Under the pieces are notes generated by a model, which ran no database searches, was not told the DNA's origin, and saw nothing but the letters and a program-made list of their open reading frames with translations. The position numbers and the translations under genes are program-made. DNA of 64,000 nucleotides from an uncultured Acidobacteriia bacterium (lineage in GTDB: Bacteria; Acidobacteriota; Terriglobia; Bryobacterales; Bryobacteraceae), in contig CAIXXM010000092.1 in the NCBI GenBank assembly GCA_903923395.1, positions 1 to 64,000 of the forward strand. The letters are read 5' to 3'. Shown piece by piece: positions 17,826 through 27,060 of the stretch (position 1 is the first letter of the stretch; every line of letters begins with the position of its first letter).

Positions 17826-18740
17826 TCAACCCAGTGGCTCGTCAACAATCGCCAGATGATGGCTGCCGGCCTGAAAATTGACCTTCGTCACGCCCAGCAC
17901 CTGCTGCAAACGGTCCGCGGGAACTTTCATGGGACCAGCCGCCGGCGTGCTCCCAGGTACCGGTTGCGGGAACGCCGTCGACATCGCCGAGTGGAAAGTG
18001 ATGTTGCCCTCCACCTTCTGCATGACCTGATGGATATGTCCGTTCAGCACAGTGACCGAACCGAAGCGCTTCAACAGGGAAAGCGCCTGCGCGCTGTCCT
18101 TCGTCGCCCAACCCCATTCCGGATATACCGCCCAGAGCGGGATGTGCGCGAAAACCACAATGGGCGTGCTTGGCGAAAGCCGGGCAACGTCTTTGGCGAG
18201 CCACGCCAACTGCTCCGCACCAATTTGGCCCAGCCCTTCCAACTGCACCGAGTTGTTCAACCCGATGAAGTGCACCCCTTTGTGATCGAAGCTCTGATAC
18301 ATCTTGCCTTTCGAGCGCGCGCCAAACCGTTCCAGATAAAGCTTGCCGTCATCACCGGTGACATCATGTTCCCCCGGCACGTAGAAGACTTCCTTTTGCC
18401 GCAGTCCCTTGAGCAGTTGGTCCAGGTTGTCGAACTCAGACGCCTTGGCGAGATGGGTCAGATCTCCGGTGTGGAGGACGAAATCCGGCTGCGAAGGCAC
18501 TGCGTTGATCCGGTCGATCGCGGTCTGGAGCGTCGCGTTGACATCCGCATTGGCCGGTTTGTTGAAGCCGATATGGCTGTCACTGATTTGGACAAAGGAG
18601 AAGTCAGCCGGTTTGGCTGGTGCCCCGAGCAATTGGGAGCTCGGGATGCCGCCTGTAAATGACCAGAGGACTCCCGTTCCAGCCCACTGCATGCACTTCA
18701 AAAAGCCGCGGCGGTCAATCGATTCGTTGAATTCGGACAT
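17826..18740 (-). CDS. Tat-exported metallophosphoesterase
   Basis: This 304-residue calcineurin-like phosphoesterase carries the ordered di-metal motifs DSHIG, GDLTH, GEHD (a GNHD variant with Glu for Asn), HIPLW and GHIHQ. The N-terminus has a twin-arginine motif (DRRGFLK), so the protein is folded in the cytoplasm and exported. ATG 18740 is chosen because AAAGGA lies upstream and it places the Tat signal near the N-terminus; an upstream in-frame start would add 23 residues. It is first in an operon with a cytochrome c and a haem-binding protein. The phosphodiester or phosphomonoester substrate is unknown. Confidence 0.85.
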   Translation of the reverse strand: MSEFNESIDRRGFLKCMQWAGTGVLWSFTGGIPSSQLLGAPAKPADFSFVQISDSHIGFNKPANADVNATLQTAIDRINAVPSQPDFVLHTGDLTHLAKASEFDNLDQLLKGLRQKEVFYVPGEHDVTGDDGKLYLERFGARSKGKMYQSFDHKGVHFIGLNNSVQLEGLGQIGAEQLAWLAKDVARLSPSTPIVVFAHIPLWAVYPEWGWATKDSAQALSLLKRFGSVTVLNGHIHQVMQKVEGNITFHSAMSTAFPQPVPGSTPAAGPMKVPADRLQQVLGVTKVNFQAGSHHLAIVDEPLG

Positions 18741-18918
18741 TGTTTCGTTTCCTTTCGTGGTGGTTCTGGAGCCGAGTGTGCGGGATTCCGCGACTCCGGT
18801 AAATGGCACGGGGCTGGAACGTACATGACACGCGATCTCATTGATAAATCGACACTTGCCGCGACATGTGAAACCCCCTCATGCGCGGTTTCTGCCGCAC
18901 TGTGAGGTAATAAGGGCA

Positions 18919-20766
18919 GTGGAAGCACAACAAAAGTCCGGTCGCCTCATCCGGTTCGGCGTATTCGAACTCGATGTGCCGTCGGGCGAATTGCGGAAAC
19001 AGGGGCACAAGATCCGGCTGGAAGGACAGCCGGTGCAAGTCCTGCTTTGCCTGTTGGAAAAGCCGGGGGAACTGGTCACGCGGGAAGAGATCCACAACCG
19101 GCTCTGGCCCTCGGATACCTTCGTCAACTTTGAGCACGGGCTCAACGCCGCTGTGAAGCGACTGCGGCAAGCTTTGGGCGATTCGGCTGAGAATCCAAGG
19201 TTTGTCGAAACCCTGCCACGAAGGGGTTACAGGTTCATCGCACCCGTGCACCCGCGGGAAGAGCCCGTTGTCCCCGGCGCACCGCCAACGGTTGTCGACC
19301 CGGTACCGTCCAAAAGCCGGATGACGCTCTGGCTCCTGGCCGCCATTCCGCTGCTCCTGCTGGCAGCAGTTTTGGCCATACGGGCTTGGTACATGCGGCC
19401 CGTCATTCGCTCACTGGCCGTGCTCCCGCTCGAAAACTTGTCGGCTGACCCATCCCAGGAATACTTCTCTGACGGAATGACCGAAGAGTTAATCACCGAA
19501 CTCGGCCAGATCCGGGAATTGCAGGTCACCTCGCGCAGTTCCGTGATGGCGTTCAAGGGCTCGCGCAAGCCACTCCCCGAAATCGCCCGGGATTTGCATG
19601 TGGATGCGGTGGTGGAAGGAGCCGTGCTGCGGTCCGGCAACAGGGTCCGGATTACGGCCCAGTTGATCCTGGCCTCGTCAGATAAACATCTTTGGGCCCG
19701 GAGCTATGAAGGCGACCTGCAGGATACCTTTACCCTGCAGAAACAGGTGGCCACGTCGATCGCCGCGGAAGTGCGCGTGGGTCTCAGCGCCAGCGAAAAA
19801 GCGGTGCTGAAGAAGACAGACAGAATCGTCCCCGCCTCCTACGAAGCCCTGCTAAAAGGGCGCTTCTTCTGGAACCAAAGAACTGCCGGGGGATTGCAGA
19901 AGGCGGTGAGTTTTTTCGAAGAGGCGATCCGGAAGAACGCAAAATGTGCGCCCGGCTACGCGGGTCTCGCGGATTCTTATGCGCTGCTGGGAGATTGGGA
20001 ATACGGGGTAATGCCGCCGCGTGATGCGTATCCAAAAGCCAAAGCGGCTGCGCTGAAAGCTCTGGAACTGGACCCGCTTCTCGCCGACGCCCACATTTCC
20101 CTCGCCTTCTGCCTGGAAAACTTTGACTGGGACTGGGCTGCCGCCGGGCACGAGTTCGAACGTGGAATCGAATTGAATCCCAGCTATGCGACTGGTCACC
20201 AGTGGTATGCCTGGCACCTGGTGGCCAAGGGCCAAATGGACCGTGCACTGGCCGAACTCCGGACGGCGGAACGGCTCGATCCACTTTCGCGCATCATTGG
20301 GTCTGATCTTGCCGAAGCGCTGGTCCTGGCGCACCGTTACGATGAAGCCATTGCCCAGAGCCGCAAGATTCTGGAGATCGATCCCCAATTTGCGCTCGCA
20401 CACTACGAACTGGGGCTGGCATTGGTCCAGAAGAAAGCCAATGCGGAAGGGATTTCCGCATTGAAAAAAGCCGTGTCTCTGTCCCCGGGCAATGCCTCGA
20501 TCCTCTCCAATCTTGCGGCTGCGTACGCAGCTTCCGGCAAACCTGAGGAAGCCCGCAAGATCCTGAACGGGTTGCCGCGCGCCAATGCGCCCGAGGTGGC
20601 TCTGGTTTATGCGGCACTGGGCGAGAAAGATCCCGCCCTGCAGTGGCTTGAAACTGCGTATGACGCCCGGTTCAATCCGGGCATCCTGCTGCGGCCGGGC
20701 TTTGATTCTCTGCGGGGGGACCGCCGGTTTGTGCTCTTACTAAAGAGAGTCGGGCTTGGTGGATGA
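18919..20766 (+). CDS. CadC-like winged-helix regulator with TPR domain
   Basis: This 615-residue membrane-bound regulator has an OmpR/CadC-type winged helix (about 8-105, ending in the diagnostic FVETLPRRGYRFIAPV), a short linker, one transmembrane helix (about 137-152), a periplasmic domain of the kind with SLAVLPLENLSADPSQEYFSDGMTEEL, and C-terminal TPR repeats from about 320 to 600. GTG 18919 is chosen because AAGGG lies 5 bases upstream and this places the DNA-binding domain at the N-terminus. It diverges from the metallophosphoesterase operon with 178 bp between, so it may control that operon, but the target is not shown by the sequence. Confidence 0.85.
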   Translation: MEAQQKSGRLIRFGVFELDVPSGELRKQGHKIRLEGQPVQVLLCLLEKPGELVTREEIHNRLWPSDTFVNFEHGLNAAVKRLRQALGDSAENPRFVETLPRRGYRFIAPVHPREEPVVPGAPPTVVDPVPSKSRMTLWLLAAIPLLLLAAVLAIRAWYMRPVIRSLAVLPLENLSADPSQEYFSDGMTEELITELGQIRELQVTSRSSVMAFKGSRKPLPEIARDLHVDAVVEGAVLRSGNRVRITAQLILASSDKHLWARSYEGDLQDTFTLQKQVATSIAAEVRVGLSASEKAVLKKTDRIVPASYEALLKGRFFWNQRTAGGLQKAVSFFEEAIRKNAKCAPGYAGLADSYALLGDWEYGVMPPRDAYPKAKAAALKALELDPLLADAHISLAFCLENFDWDWAAAGHEFERGIELNPSYATGHQWYAWHLVAKGQMDRALAELRTAERLDPLSRIIGSDLAEALVLAHRYDEAIAQSRKILEIDPQFALAHYELGLALVQKKANAEGISALKKAVSLSPGNASILSNLAAAYAASGKPEEARKILNGLPRANAPEVALVYAALGEKDPALQWLETAYDARFNPGILLRPGFDSLRGDRRFVLLLKRVGLGG

Positions 20767-20767
20767 C

Positions 20768-23758
20768 TTACTGGTCATAGCTGTGGAAATACCGCTGCTT
20801 CACCGCAGCCTTCTCCCCCGGCTCACCAAACCAGCCTTTGAGCAGCGCGGGCCAGTCGTCTGACAGCGGCAGCAGGGTGAACTTGCCGCTGATGTTTTTC
20901 CGGCTCTTGCTCTTGCCACCTTCGGCTTCATCGTCCGCACCAGCATCACCGGAGAGGCTGGAGAACACCGTATTCCCTTCCCGGTAGTCCAGTGAGACGG
21001 TCATCCCGCGCCCGGCCATCAAAACTCCCGCGCCTGCAGGATTGGTGAGCAGCGCCAGTTCCACACCGCGCCGGTTGCCGGGGAAGTATTGGTCTTCGCG
21101 GTTCATGTGGAACAATCCATAACCATCGAGCAGATCCCGTCCGGGATAGCTGGCGTACGGCCCCTGCCCGAGCCAGCGGAATTCAGATGCCGCCGCGGGT
21201 AATTCGAGAGCATAACCAGTTTCCAGAAATGTCCCTGTGGTTTTGCCCGGTGCATAGCGGTAATTGACTTCAATCGCCCCGGAGGGCCGCACCAGCAGGC
21301 GGGCTTCGCCGTCCACAAACTCCTCTGGAAAGCCGGGCCGCAGATAAGTGCCACTTACCGTGACTAACACGCCCTCTGGCGTCTCCACCGCTCCAGTCTT
21401 CACATTGGAAGCACCCGTAACCAGCTCACCCCGCCAGTATTTGCGTTCGCCATCCCGCTGCTTGCCAAGTTCATTGATGGTAAGCACCCTGCCTGTGTGG
21501 GGACCAATTGCGGAGACAAGAGTGTTACCCCGCGAATCGACCAATACGCACTGTCCCGTTCGCCGGTCGAGACGCAGTTGATAACTTCCCTGCTGCACGG
21601 AAATATTGGAATCGGAAATCTCAAGAGCCGGTTTTCTGGACGCCATGGCAGATAACAGAGCTTCCCAGCGCCGGCCGGCGGGCTGCGTTTCCAACTGGAG
21701 CGAATGCTCATAAAACTGCCAGCCTGCCTCATCCACGCAGCGGAGTTCCAGGGCAAACACGTCATTGCCCAACTCACCCGGCAGCACCAATTCGAGAGGA
21801 ACTGTCTCCGCACCATGCGGCCCCGCAACGGGAGTAATCACGCCTTGGGCGATGCCCCTTCTATTCTTCGTCAGCGACCAATGGAGTTTCACTCCAGCCA
21901 GCGTGCGGAAATCAAAGCGGTTCTCCACATGGAGTAACACCGTCTGCGCGCCCGGCTTGACCGGCAGGGACTTCTCCAGCACCTGCACTGGTGAGTAGAC
22001 TTTGCGCAATTGCCAGTAATCGGTCTGCGGAGTCCGGTCTGAGTAAACAATGCCGTCGACCGCGTAGTAACCATTGGTGTCGAAGTAACGGTGCTCATCG
22101 AGCCACACCATCAGATCCGCATTCTCCACACTTTTGCGGTCCGCAGTGGTGCGCAGAATCCCCTGGTCTTGAAACATCCACACAGCGCCGCCTGCCACGC
22201 GCGGAGAATGATACATAGCGTCCCAAATCTCTTGCACACCTCCGCCGCTGCGGGCCAGGCCGCGTTCATGGGCATACTCCGTCACCACGATGGGGCGGGT
22301 CAGGGTTTCCGCATATTCCCGGATCGTCTTCGCGCTGGGATAGTGCGGCGAGTATAAGTCCGCGAAGGCCGGGAACTCCTGGTAATGATCTTTGAAGTAT
22401 GAACCTATCGTCGGAAAAGTAATGGGCCGCGAGGGATCAAGTTCCTTCACGAAACGTCCTGCATTCAGGCCTGACTGGTTGATGGGGTTTTCATTGCCCA
22501 CACTCCACAACAAGATCGATGGGTGGTTCTTATCACGCGTCACCGTGGCACGCGCCCTCGTCAGCAGAACATCTTGATAATCGGGGTTCTGCAGATTCTT
22601 CCGGCCATGGATGAACGGCACCTCATCATCCACGTAGATCCCCATTTCATCGCAGAGTTCCAGAAAGCGGGGATGCGGCGGATAGTGCGAGGTCCGGATG
22701 AAGTTGATGTTAGCCGCGCGGATGAGTTCCAAATCACGCCGGATCAATGCCTCCGTGGCAACACGCCCTTCAGCGGGCCACATATCGTGGTGATCAATGC
22801 CACGCAGTTTTACAGGCTTGCCATTCAGCAGCAGTACGCCCTCCTGCACAGTGACCTGGCGCAAACCGATTCGATCCTGAAAGTGCTGCAATCTCTTACC
22901 CCCGGCTTCGAGGTCCAGTTCCATGCGGTAGAGCGATGGCGTCTCTGCCGTCCAGAGGCGCGGTTCGCGGATGACGACGCGCGCGGAGCCGCGGCCCTGC
23001 CCATCCATTGCAATCCGGAAATTGCCCGCCGCTTTGCCATCCGGGCCGACAAGTTTCCCCGCCACCGTGCCTACTCCCGTAGCCGTAACATCGAGATCCA
23101 ATTGTGCCGTTCCATCACTGTTGAGGACGGTGCGCGCCGTGAAGTCACGAAGATGCATCTCCGGGAGTGCGAAGAGGGTTACATCACGGAAGATTCCAGA
23201 AAGCCCCCAGCAATCCATCGTGTCGAAATCCCAGCCCTTGCTGCGTGTCGTCACCCGGACTGCCAGCACATTTTCCGCCGCGCCAGGCAGCAGGGCCTCC
23301 GTGATATCGAAGGTGACCGGATGAAAGCTGCTGGCCCACTCGCCCACCGGCTTCCCGTTCACATAGACCGACATTCCGAACAGCACGCCGTCAAAGCGCA
23401 GGAAAACCCGCTTGCCACGCCAGGTTTCCGCAGGACGGAATGTCCGGCGGTACAGGCCCAAACCCGGGTCTGTATCCGACGCGTAACGGGGTGGAGCAAA
23501 GCCATGCAGCTCCCAGTGCCCAGGCACCGGCATGGTCTTCCAATCCGCCACACGGAAAGAAGGCTGGACGAAAGCTTCGTCCGCGCTGGCATCGAGGCCC
23601 GCCACATAGCGGAAACTCCAATCCCCATTGAGCGAAACCGCGCCTTCTTCCGGCTTGACGCGCAGCACCTCCTGCGGGCCGGACGCGCCCCAAACGCTCC
23701 ACACAAGAGTGAAGCCCAGAAACAAAACCCTTGCCCAGCCGCGCGACATCTCTTTCAT
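20768..23758 (-). CDS. Exported GH2 beta-galactosidase
   Basis: This 996-residue glycoside hydrolase family 2 enzyme has a signal peptide, an N-terminal jelly-roll sugar-binding domain (about 45-200), an immunoglobulin-like domain, a TIM barrel (about 315-600) and a C-terminal Bgal_small domain with FRWLGQGPYASYPGRD. The acid/base Glu is at about 423 in SVGNEN and the nucleophile Glu at about 494 in VVTEYAH. The HHDMWPAEGR segment is typical of LacZ-like enzymes. ATG 23758 shares a base with the upstream stop (TGATG); GTG 23761 is an alternative. It ends 1 bp from the convergent regulator gene. The precise sugar specificity is inferred. Confidence 0.88.
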   Translation of the reverse strand: MKEMSRGWARVLFLGFTLVWSVWGASGPQEVLRVKPEEGAVSLNGDWSFRYVAGLDASADEAFVQPSFRVADWKTMPVPGHWELHGFAPPRYASDTDPGLGLYRRTFRPAETWRGKRVFLRFDGVLFGMSVYVNGKPVGEWASSFHPVTFDITEALLPGAAENVLAVRVTTRSKGWDFDTMDCWGLSGIFRDVTLFALPEMHLRDFTARTVLNSDGTAQLDLDVTATGVGTVAGKLVGPDGKAAGNFRIAMDGQGRGSARVVIREPRLWTAETPSLYRMELDLEAGGKRLQHFQDRIGLRQVTVQEGVLLLNGKPVKLRGIDHHDMWPAEGRVATEALIRRDLELIRAANINFIRTSHYPPHPRFLELCDEMGIYVDDEVPFIHGRKNLQNPDYQDVLLTRARATVTRDKNHPSILLWSVGNENPINQSGLNAGRFVKELDPSRPITFPTIGSYFKDHYQEFPAFADLYSPHYPSAKTIREYAETLTRPIVVTEYAHERGLARSGGGVQEIWDAMYHSPRVAGGAVWMFQDQGILRTTADRKSVENADLMVWLDEHRYFDTNGYYAVDGIVYSDRTPQTDYWQLRKVYSPVQVLEKSLPVKPGAQTVLLHVENRFDFRTLAGVKLHWSLTKNRRGIAQGVITPVAGPHGAETVPLELVLPGELGNDVFALELRCVDEAGWQFYEHSLQLETQPAGRRWEALLSAMASRKPALEISDSNISVQQGSYQLRLDRRTGQCVLVDSRGNTLVSAIGPHTGRVLTINELGKQRDGERKYWRGELVTGASNVKTGAVETPEGVLVTVSGTYLRPGFPEEFVDGEARLLVRPSGAIEVNYRYAPGKTTGTFLETGYALELPAAASEFRWLGQGPYASYPGRDLLDGYGLFHMNREDQYFPGNRRGVELALLTNPAGAGVLMAGRGMTVSLDYREGNTVFSSLSGDAGADDEAEGGKSKSRKNISGKFTLLPLSDDWPALLKGWFGEPGEKAAVKQRYFHSYDQ

Positions 23759-24627
23759 CACCGCCCCAGAAACTCCTCGACCACCCGGATATATTTCTCC
23801 GGCTCTTCGTAATACGGCAAGTGGCCGCTCTTCTCAAAGACCTCCCACTTCGCACCGGGAATCGCCTTATAGATCTTCCACGCCGTGAGCGGTGCCACAT
23901 TCATGTCATATCTGCCAGTTATCACCAGCGTTGGGCATGTGAACTTACTCAAGGCGGGCTTCAAATCGAGCTTGGTTGTCGCCCGCCGGACCGCGGCACC
24001 CACACCCGGAGCCAACCCCAGATCCTTCGCGCCAGCCAAATACTTTGCAGCCTTTTCCTCGTCGTAGAAGATCAACTGGAAATGATGCCGCAGCCCTTCT
24101 TCGGGGTCCGCGTTCTTCTGCTGCGCCTCCAGTTTGTCCGGGAACACTTGCGGGAACAGATGCACCTGATCACCCCAGGCCGGTGCCGCTGAATCCGAGA
24201 GAATCAGCCGCCGCACATGTTCCGGATGCGCCGCCGTATAGGCCATCGCCAGCACGCCGCCGTAGGAATCCCCCAGAACATCTATCTTGTCGAAATGCAG
24301 ATGGGCGCGCACGGCATCGAGATCCTCCACCTGCGCTTCCATCGTCTGCGGCACATTGTTATCCGTCACTTTGGACGCGCCCGTACCGCGCTGGTCATAA
24401 AAGATCACCGGACGTGTGCGCGATACCTTCGGCCAAACGTCATTCTGCAGCATATAAACGTGGGACAACCCAGGGCCGCCATTCACCGCGAAAAGCGGGG
24501 TGGCTGAGCCGGGCTGACCCAGCATCCAATACGCAATGGACACTTCCGGCGTGCGGACGAAACCCGTTGGCGCGTCTTGCCCGGCGGCAAGCGCGGAAAA
24601 TAGAACCGGCAGCAGGAGAAACCTCAT
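23758..24627 (-). CDS. Exported alpha/beta hydrolase (proline iminopeptidase family)
   Basis: The 289-residue protein has a signal peptide ending near residue 16 and the S33 peptidase pattern: oxyanion NGGPG at about 50, DQRGTG at about 79, nucleophile Ser in GDSYGG, Asp in TGRYDMNVAP and His in SGHLPYYE. It is likely a periplasmic aminopeptidase or an acyl/ester hydrolase. The gene is followed directly by the GH2 gene (TGATG), forming a two-gene secreted-hydrolase operon, and lies just downstream of a methyltransferase pseudogene. Confidence 0.85.
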   Translation of the reverse strand: MRFLLLPVLFSALAAGQDAPTGFVRTPEVSIAYWMLGQPGSATPLFAVNGGPGLSHVYMLQNDVWPKVSRTRPVIFYDQRGTGASKVTDNNVPQTMEAQVEDLDAVRAHLHFDKIDVLGDSYGGVLAMAYTAAHPEHVRRLILSDSAAPAWGDQVHLFPQVFPDKLEAQQKNADPEEGLRHHFQLIFYDEEKAAKYLAGAKDLGLAPGVGAAVRRATTKLDLKPALSKFTCPTLVITGRYDMNVAPLTAWKIYKAIPGAKWEVFEKSGHLPYYEEPEKYIRVVEEFLGR

Positions 24628-24636
24628 TCCCCAATG

Positions 24637-25329
24637 TTAAAGCTGCACGGTCACCCGGAGAAATGTCGAAGTGATGGAAAAGCCGCCACTATCCAAAGTA
24701 TTTGCCGCCGCAGCCAGGTCCAGAAGCAGCTGATGCAGTTCTTCCACCTTGCCGTTCTGCGCGGCAGCGGCGTAGGCGTTCATCGTCACATTGGCCTCCA
24801 CCACGCAGCCCATGGGACTCACAAAACCCTCCGGTGGTGGCGGCGTATACGCGGAACTGATCCGCAGCAGCTGGGAAACAAAGGAAGTGGGGTCATTCGG
24901 AATCCAGTTCCCCATCACAATCCTCTTCAGAAACCACCTCACAACGGACGTCTTCGGTCCGCCAGAACGCTGCGGTCTCTGGTCTGGATTTGCCAGCTGC
25001 CCTCGCGCCTTTGCGGCTTTCGCCTGGCTTGGTCACACGTACCATCTCACGGGCCACATCGAAAGGTTTCGGCGCAAACATGGCCCCCAAAGATGGAAAT
25101 GGTGAGGTCAAACGTATGGTCCGGCACGCCTTGCAGATCACAGGCATCGCCTTCCGGGAACAGAAGATTGGCGAGACCAAACTCCGCGGCGCGCCGGTTT
25201 CCAGCAGCCATCAGGTTGGCAGCGATGTCAACCCCGGTGACATCCGCACCCAACTTCGCCGGCTTCCCGCATGGTTGAAGCCACAACGGTAAAGTCGCCC
25301 TTTTCCCACAACGCTTTGTTTGGATTCAT
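24637..25329 (-). pseudogene. Decayed SAM-dependent methyltransferase
   Basis: Pieces of one class I methyltransferase appear in order in three frames. The intact start (MNPNKALWEKGDF, ATG 25329, AGGAGG site) runs to about 25270. The next piece, with LGADVTGVDIAANL, joins without the expected glycine-rich SAM-binding motif, so about 25-30 codons are deleted. A +1 error in a G5 run (25084-25088) shifts the frame at IFG/AMFAPKPFDVAREMVRV. About 95 extra bases (about 24928-25022) interrupt VTKPG and RIVMGNWIPNDP. A further internal deletion follows GFVSPM before TMNAYAAAAQNGK. Without motif I it cannot be functional. Its start is translationally coupled (TGATG) to the upstream gene. Confidence 0.85.
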
Positions 25330-27014
25330 CATTCCTCCTGAGAGTGTTCCGACGCAAACTTGCCCCACTTCGCTGAAAGTTCCGGGTCGCCCTTGACGCC
25401 TGCGACACCGCGGTAAGCCATCGACAAACTCTGTGCCGCCAGCACGTTTCCAGCCTCCGCGGCTTTGGTCCACCACTTGACTGCTTCGGGATAGTTCTGT
25501 TGTGTTCCCTTCGAGACCGCGTACATCATGGCAACCATCGCCTGCGCCGGCACATAACCCAGCTCCGCGGCTTTCAAGGTTGCCGCAAAGGCCTGCGCCG
25601 GGTCCTTCGCGACCAGTTCCCCGCCCTTGCAGTAAAGCTCCACGGCCTCACCGGTGTCCTTCCCGCAGGCGCGATAGCCATAGCGGTAATCTTCCGCCTT
25701 CGCCGTCATCGTTTCCACCCATTTCGGCCAACCGCCCGGGGGCGTCTTCTGCTCTGGCCGACCCAGGTCACCGCGATAGCCCGCATCCTTCACCGGTGCC
25801 AGTAGATTCGCCGTCATCGTGCGGATTTCCTCGTTCTTATCAGTCAACAGAGTCACCAGGGTGGCGAACAGAGCTGCATCCTGCCGCGCGCCCTGCATCT
25901 GGTAGCGAACCGCATACGCAATCCCGTCCACGGCAGCAATGCGGTCGTCATCGGAAGCACCATGCAGTGCCACCTCGACCAGTGCCTTCTGCGCGGCAGC
26001 GGAACGCCAGTTGGCATTCGCGGCAAGCGCACGGAACACCGCACGGCGCACCTTCGGGGAGGCATCGGTCACCTTCTTCGCCAGCGCATCCATGGTTGCC
26101 TCACTGAAGATGGCATGGCTGCAGGTCTCCGCGGCAGCCGCGCGGACATTGGCATCGGGCGAATCGAGCAACTTTTGCACGGCCTGCCCGGCCACCGCAC
26201 CACCCACCAGCGCCAGATTGCCGAAATATCCGGCAGCATTGACCACGGGCTTCAACAGCAGCGCCTTCTCTTCCGGCGAAAGCGGCAGCGTTTTGTTGCG
26301 CAGCTTGGTCGCCCACTCCAGTGCGTCAACATTACTTGGCGGATGGTAAGTGCGCGCACCAAGGTCCGCGAACTCGCGGTAGATCACGTGGTAGCCCTTG
26401 GCGTTCATTCTCTGGTAGGCATCGCGCACGGTGGTCAGATGGTAAGACAGATCCCGCAGCCCCAATACGATGTAAAATTCCGGCGCGGACTTCTCAAAAT
26501 CCAGCGCCTGGTTCAACTCCACAGGCATGCGCCACATGCCCCAGCTATAACTAATGCCGGCGGTCACCAGATCGGGATGCAGCATGCTGAACTCCCCGGA
26601 AATCTTGCCACCCTCGCCCTTGCCATACATATAAACGCGGCGCGGATTCACGGGATACGTCTTCTTCGCCCAAGCCAACAATTGGCTCAACGGTTCATCA
26701 TCTGCAGCGTTCCACTTCTGCCCCTGCGGATGGCCCGCCAGCAGGATGTACTGGTCACTCAGCCCCAGCCGTTGCAAGGCTTCCCAGACCGGCAGAATCT
26801 CATCGCCCGTGGGACGGTCATGTTCCGCTGAACAAAGGATGAGCCCAACCTGTTTCGCGGGATCTTTCGTCCCCGCCGGTGCCAGGTTCTCAGGCACTTC
26901 CACAACATATTTCAGGATCGTTTTCCCTGTGGCATCTTTGAGTTCCTGTTCCACGGCAGCGTGCAACGAACAGGCCAGCAGGGTCAAGAGCGGTAAGAAG
27001 AGGCGGATTCTCAT
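25329..27014 (-). CDS. Secreted esterase-like protein with HEAT and Sel1 repeats (nucleophile absent)
   Basis: The 561-residue protein has a signal peptide (MRIRLFLPLLTLLACSLHA), then an alpha/beta-hydrolase domain resembling feruloyl-esterase/PHB-depolymerase-like proteins (about 45-260). The nucleophile elbow, expected as G-x-S-x-G-G, reads GKGEGG in VYMYGKGEGGKISGEF, so the catalytic Ser is replaced. HEAT-like helical repeats follow (about 285-430), then a Sel1/TPR region at the C-terminus (AMVAMMYAVSKGTQQNYPEAVKWW region, about 490-555). ATG 27014 is the start next to the signal peptide. It probably binds rather than cleaves a ligand. The function is unknown. Confidence 0.75.
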   Translation of the reverse strand: MRIRLFLPLLTLLACSLHAAVEQELKDATGKTILKYVVEVPENLAPAGTKDPAKQVGLILCSAEHDRPTGDEILPVWEALQRLGLSDQYILLAGHPQGQKWNAADDEPLSQLLAWAKKTYPVNPRRVYMYGKGEGGKISGEFSMLHPDLVTAGISYSWGMWRMPVELNQALDFEKSAPEFYIVLGLRDLSYHLTTVRDAYQRMNAKGYHVIYREFADLGARTYHPPSNVDALEWATKLRNKTLPLSPEEKALLLKPVVNAAGYFGNLALVGGAVAGQAVQKLLDSPDANVRAAAAETCSHAIFSEATMDALAKKVTDASPKVRRAVFRALAANANWRSAAAQKALVEVALHGASDDDRIAAVDGIAYAVRYQMQGARQDAALFATLVTLLTDKNEEIRTMTANLLAPVKDAGYRGDLGRPEQKTPPGGWPKWVETMTAKAEDYRYGYRACGKDTGEAVELYCKGGELVAKDPAQAFAATLKAAELGYVPAQAMVAMMYAVSKGTQQNYPEAVKWWTKAAEAGNVLAAQSLSMAYRGVAGVKGDPELSAKWGKFASEHSQEE

Positions 27015-27060
27015 GTTGGCCCTGCCACTATATAACGCCGGAAGTGTTATAAGTCGGGGT

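Noticed and set aside
22523-23812. 429-codon plus-strand open frame antisense to the GH2 gene
   Set aside because: The GH2 protein has full active-site motifs and this frame resembles nothing, with arginine-rich composition typical of antisense frames.
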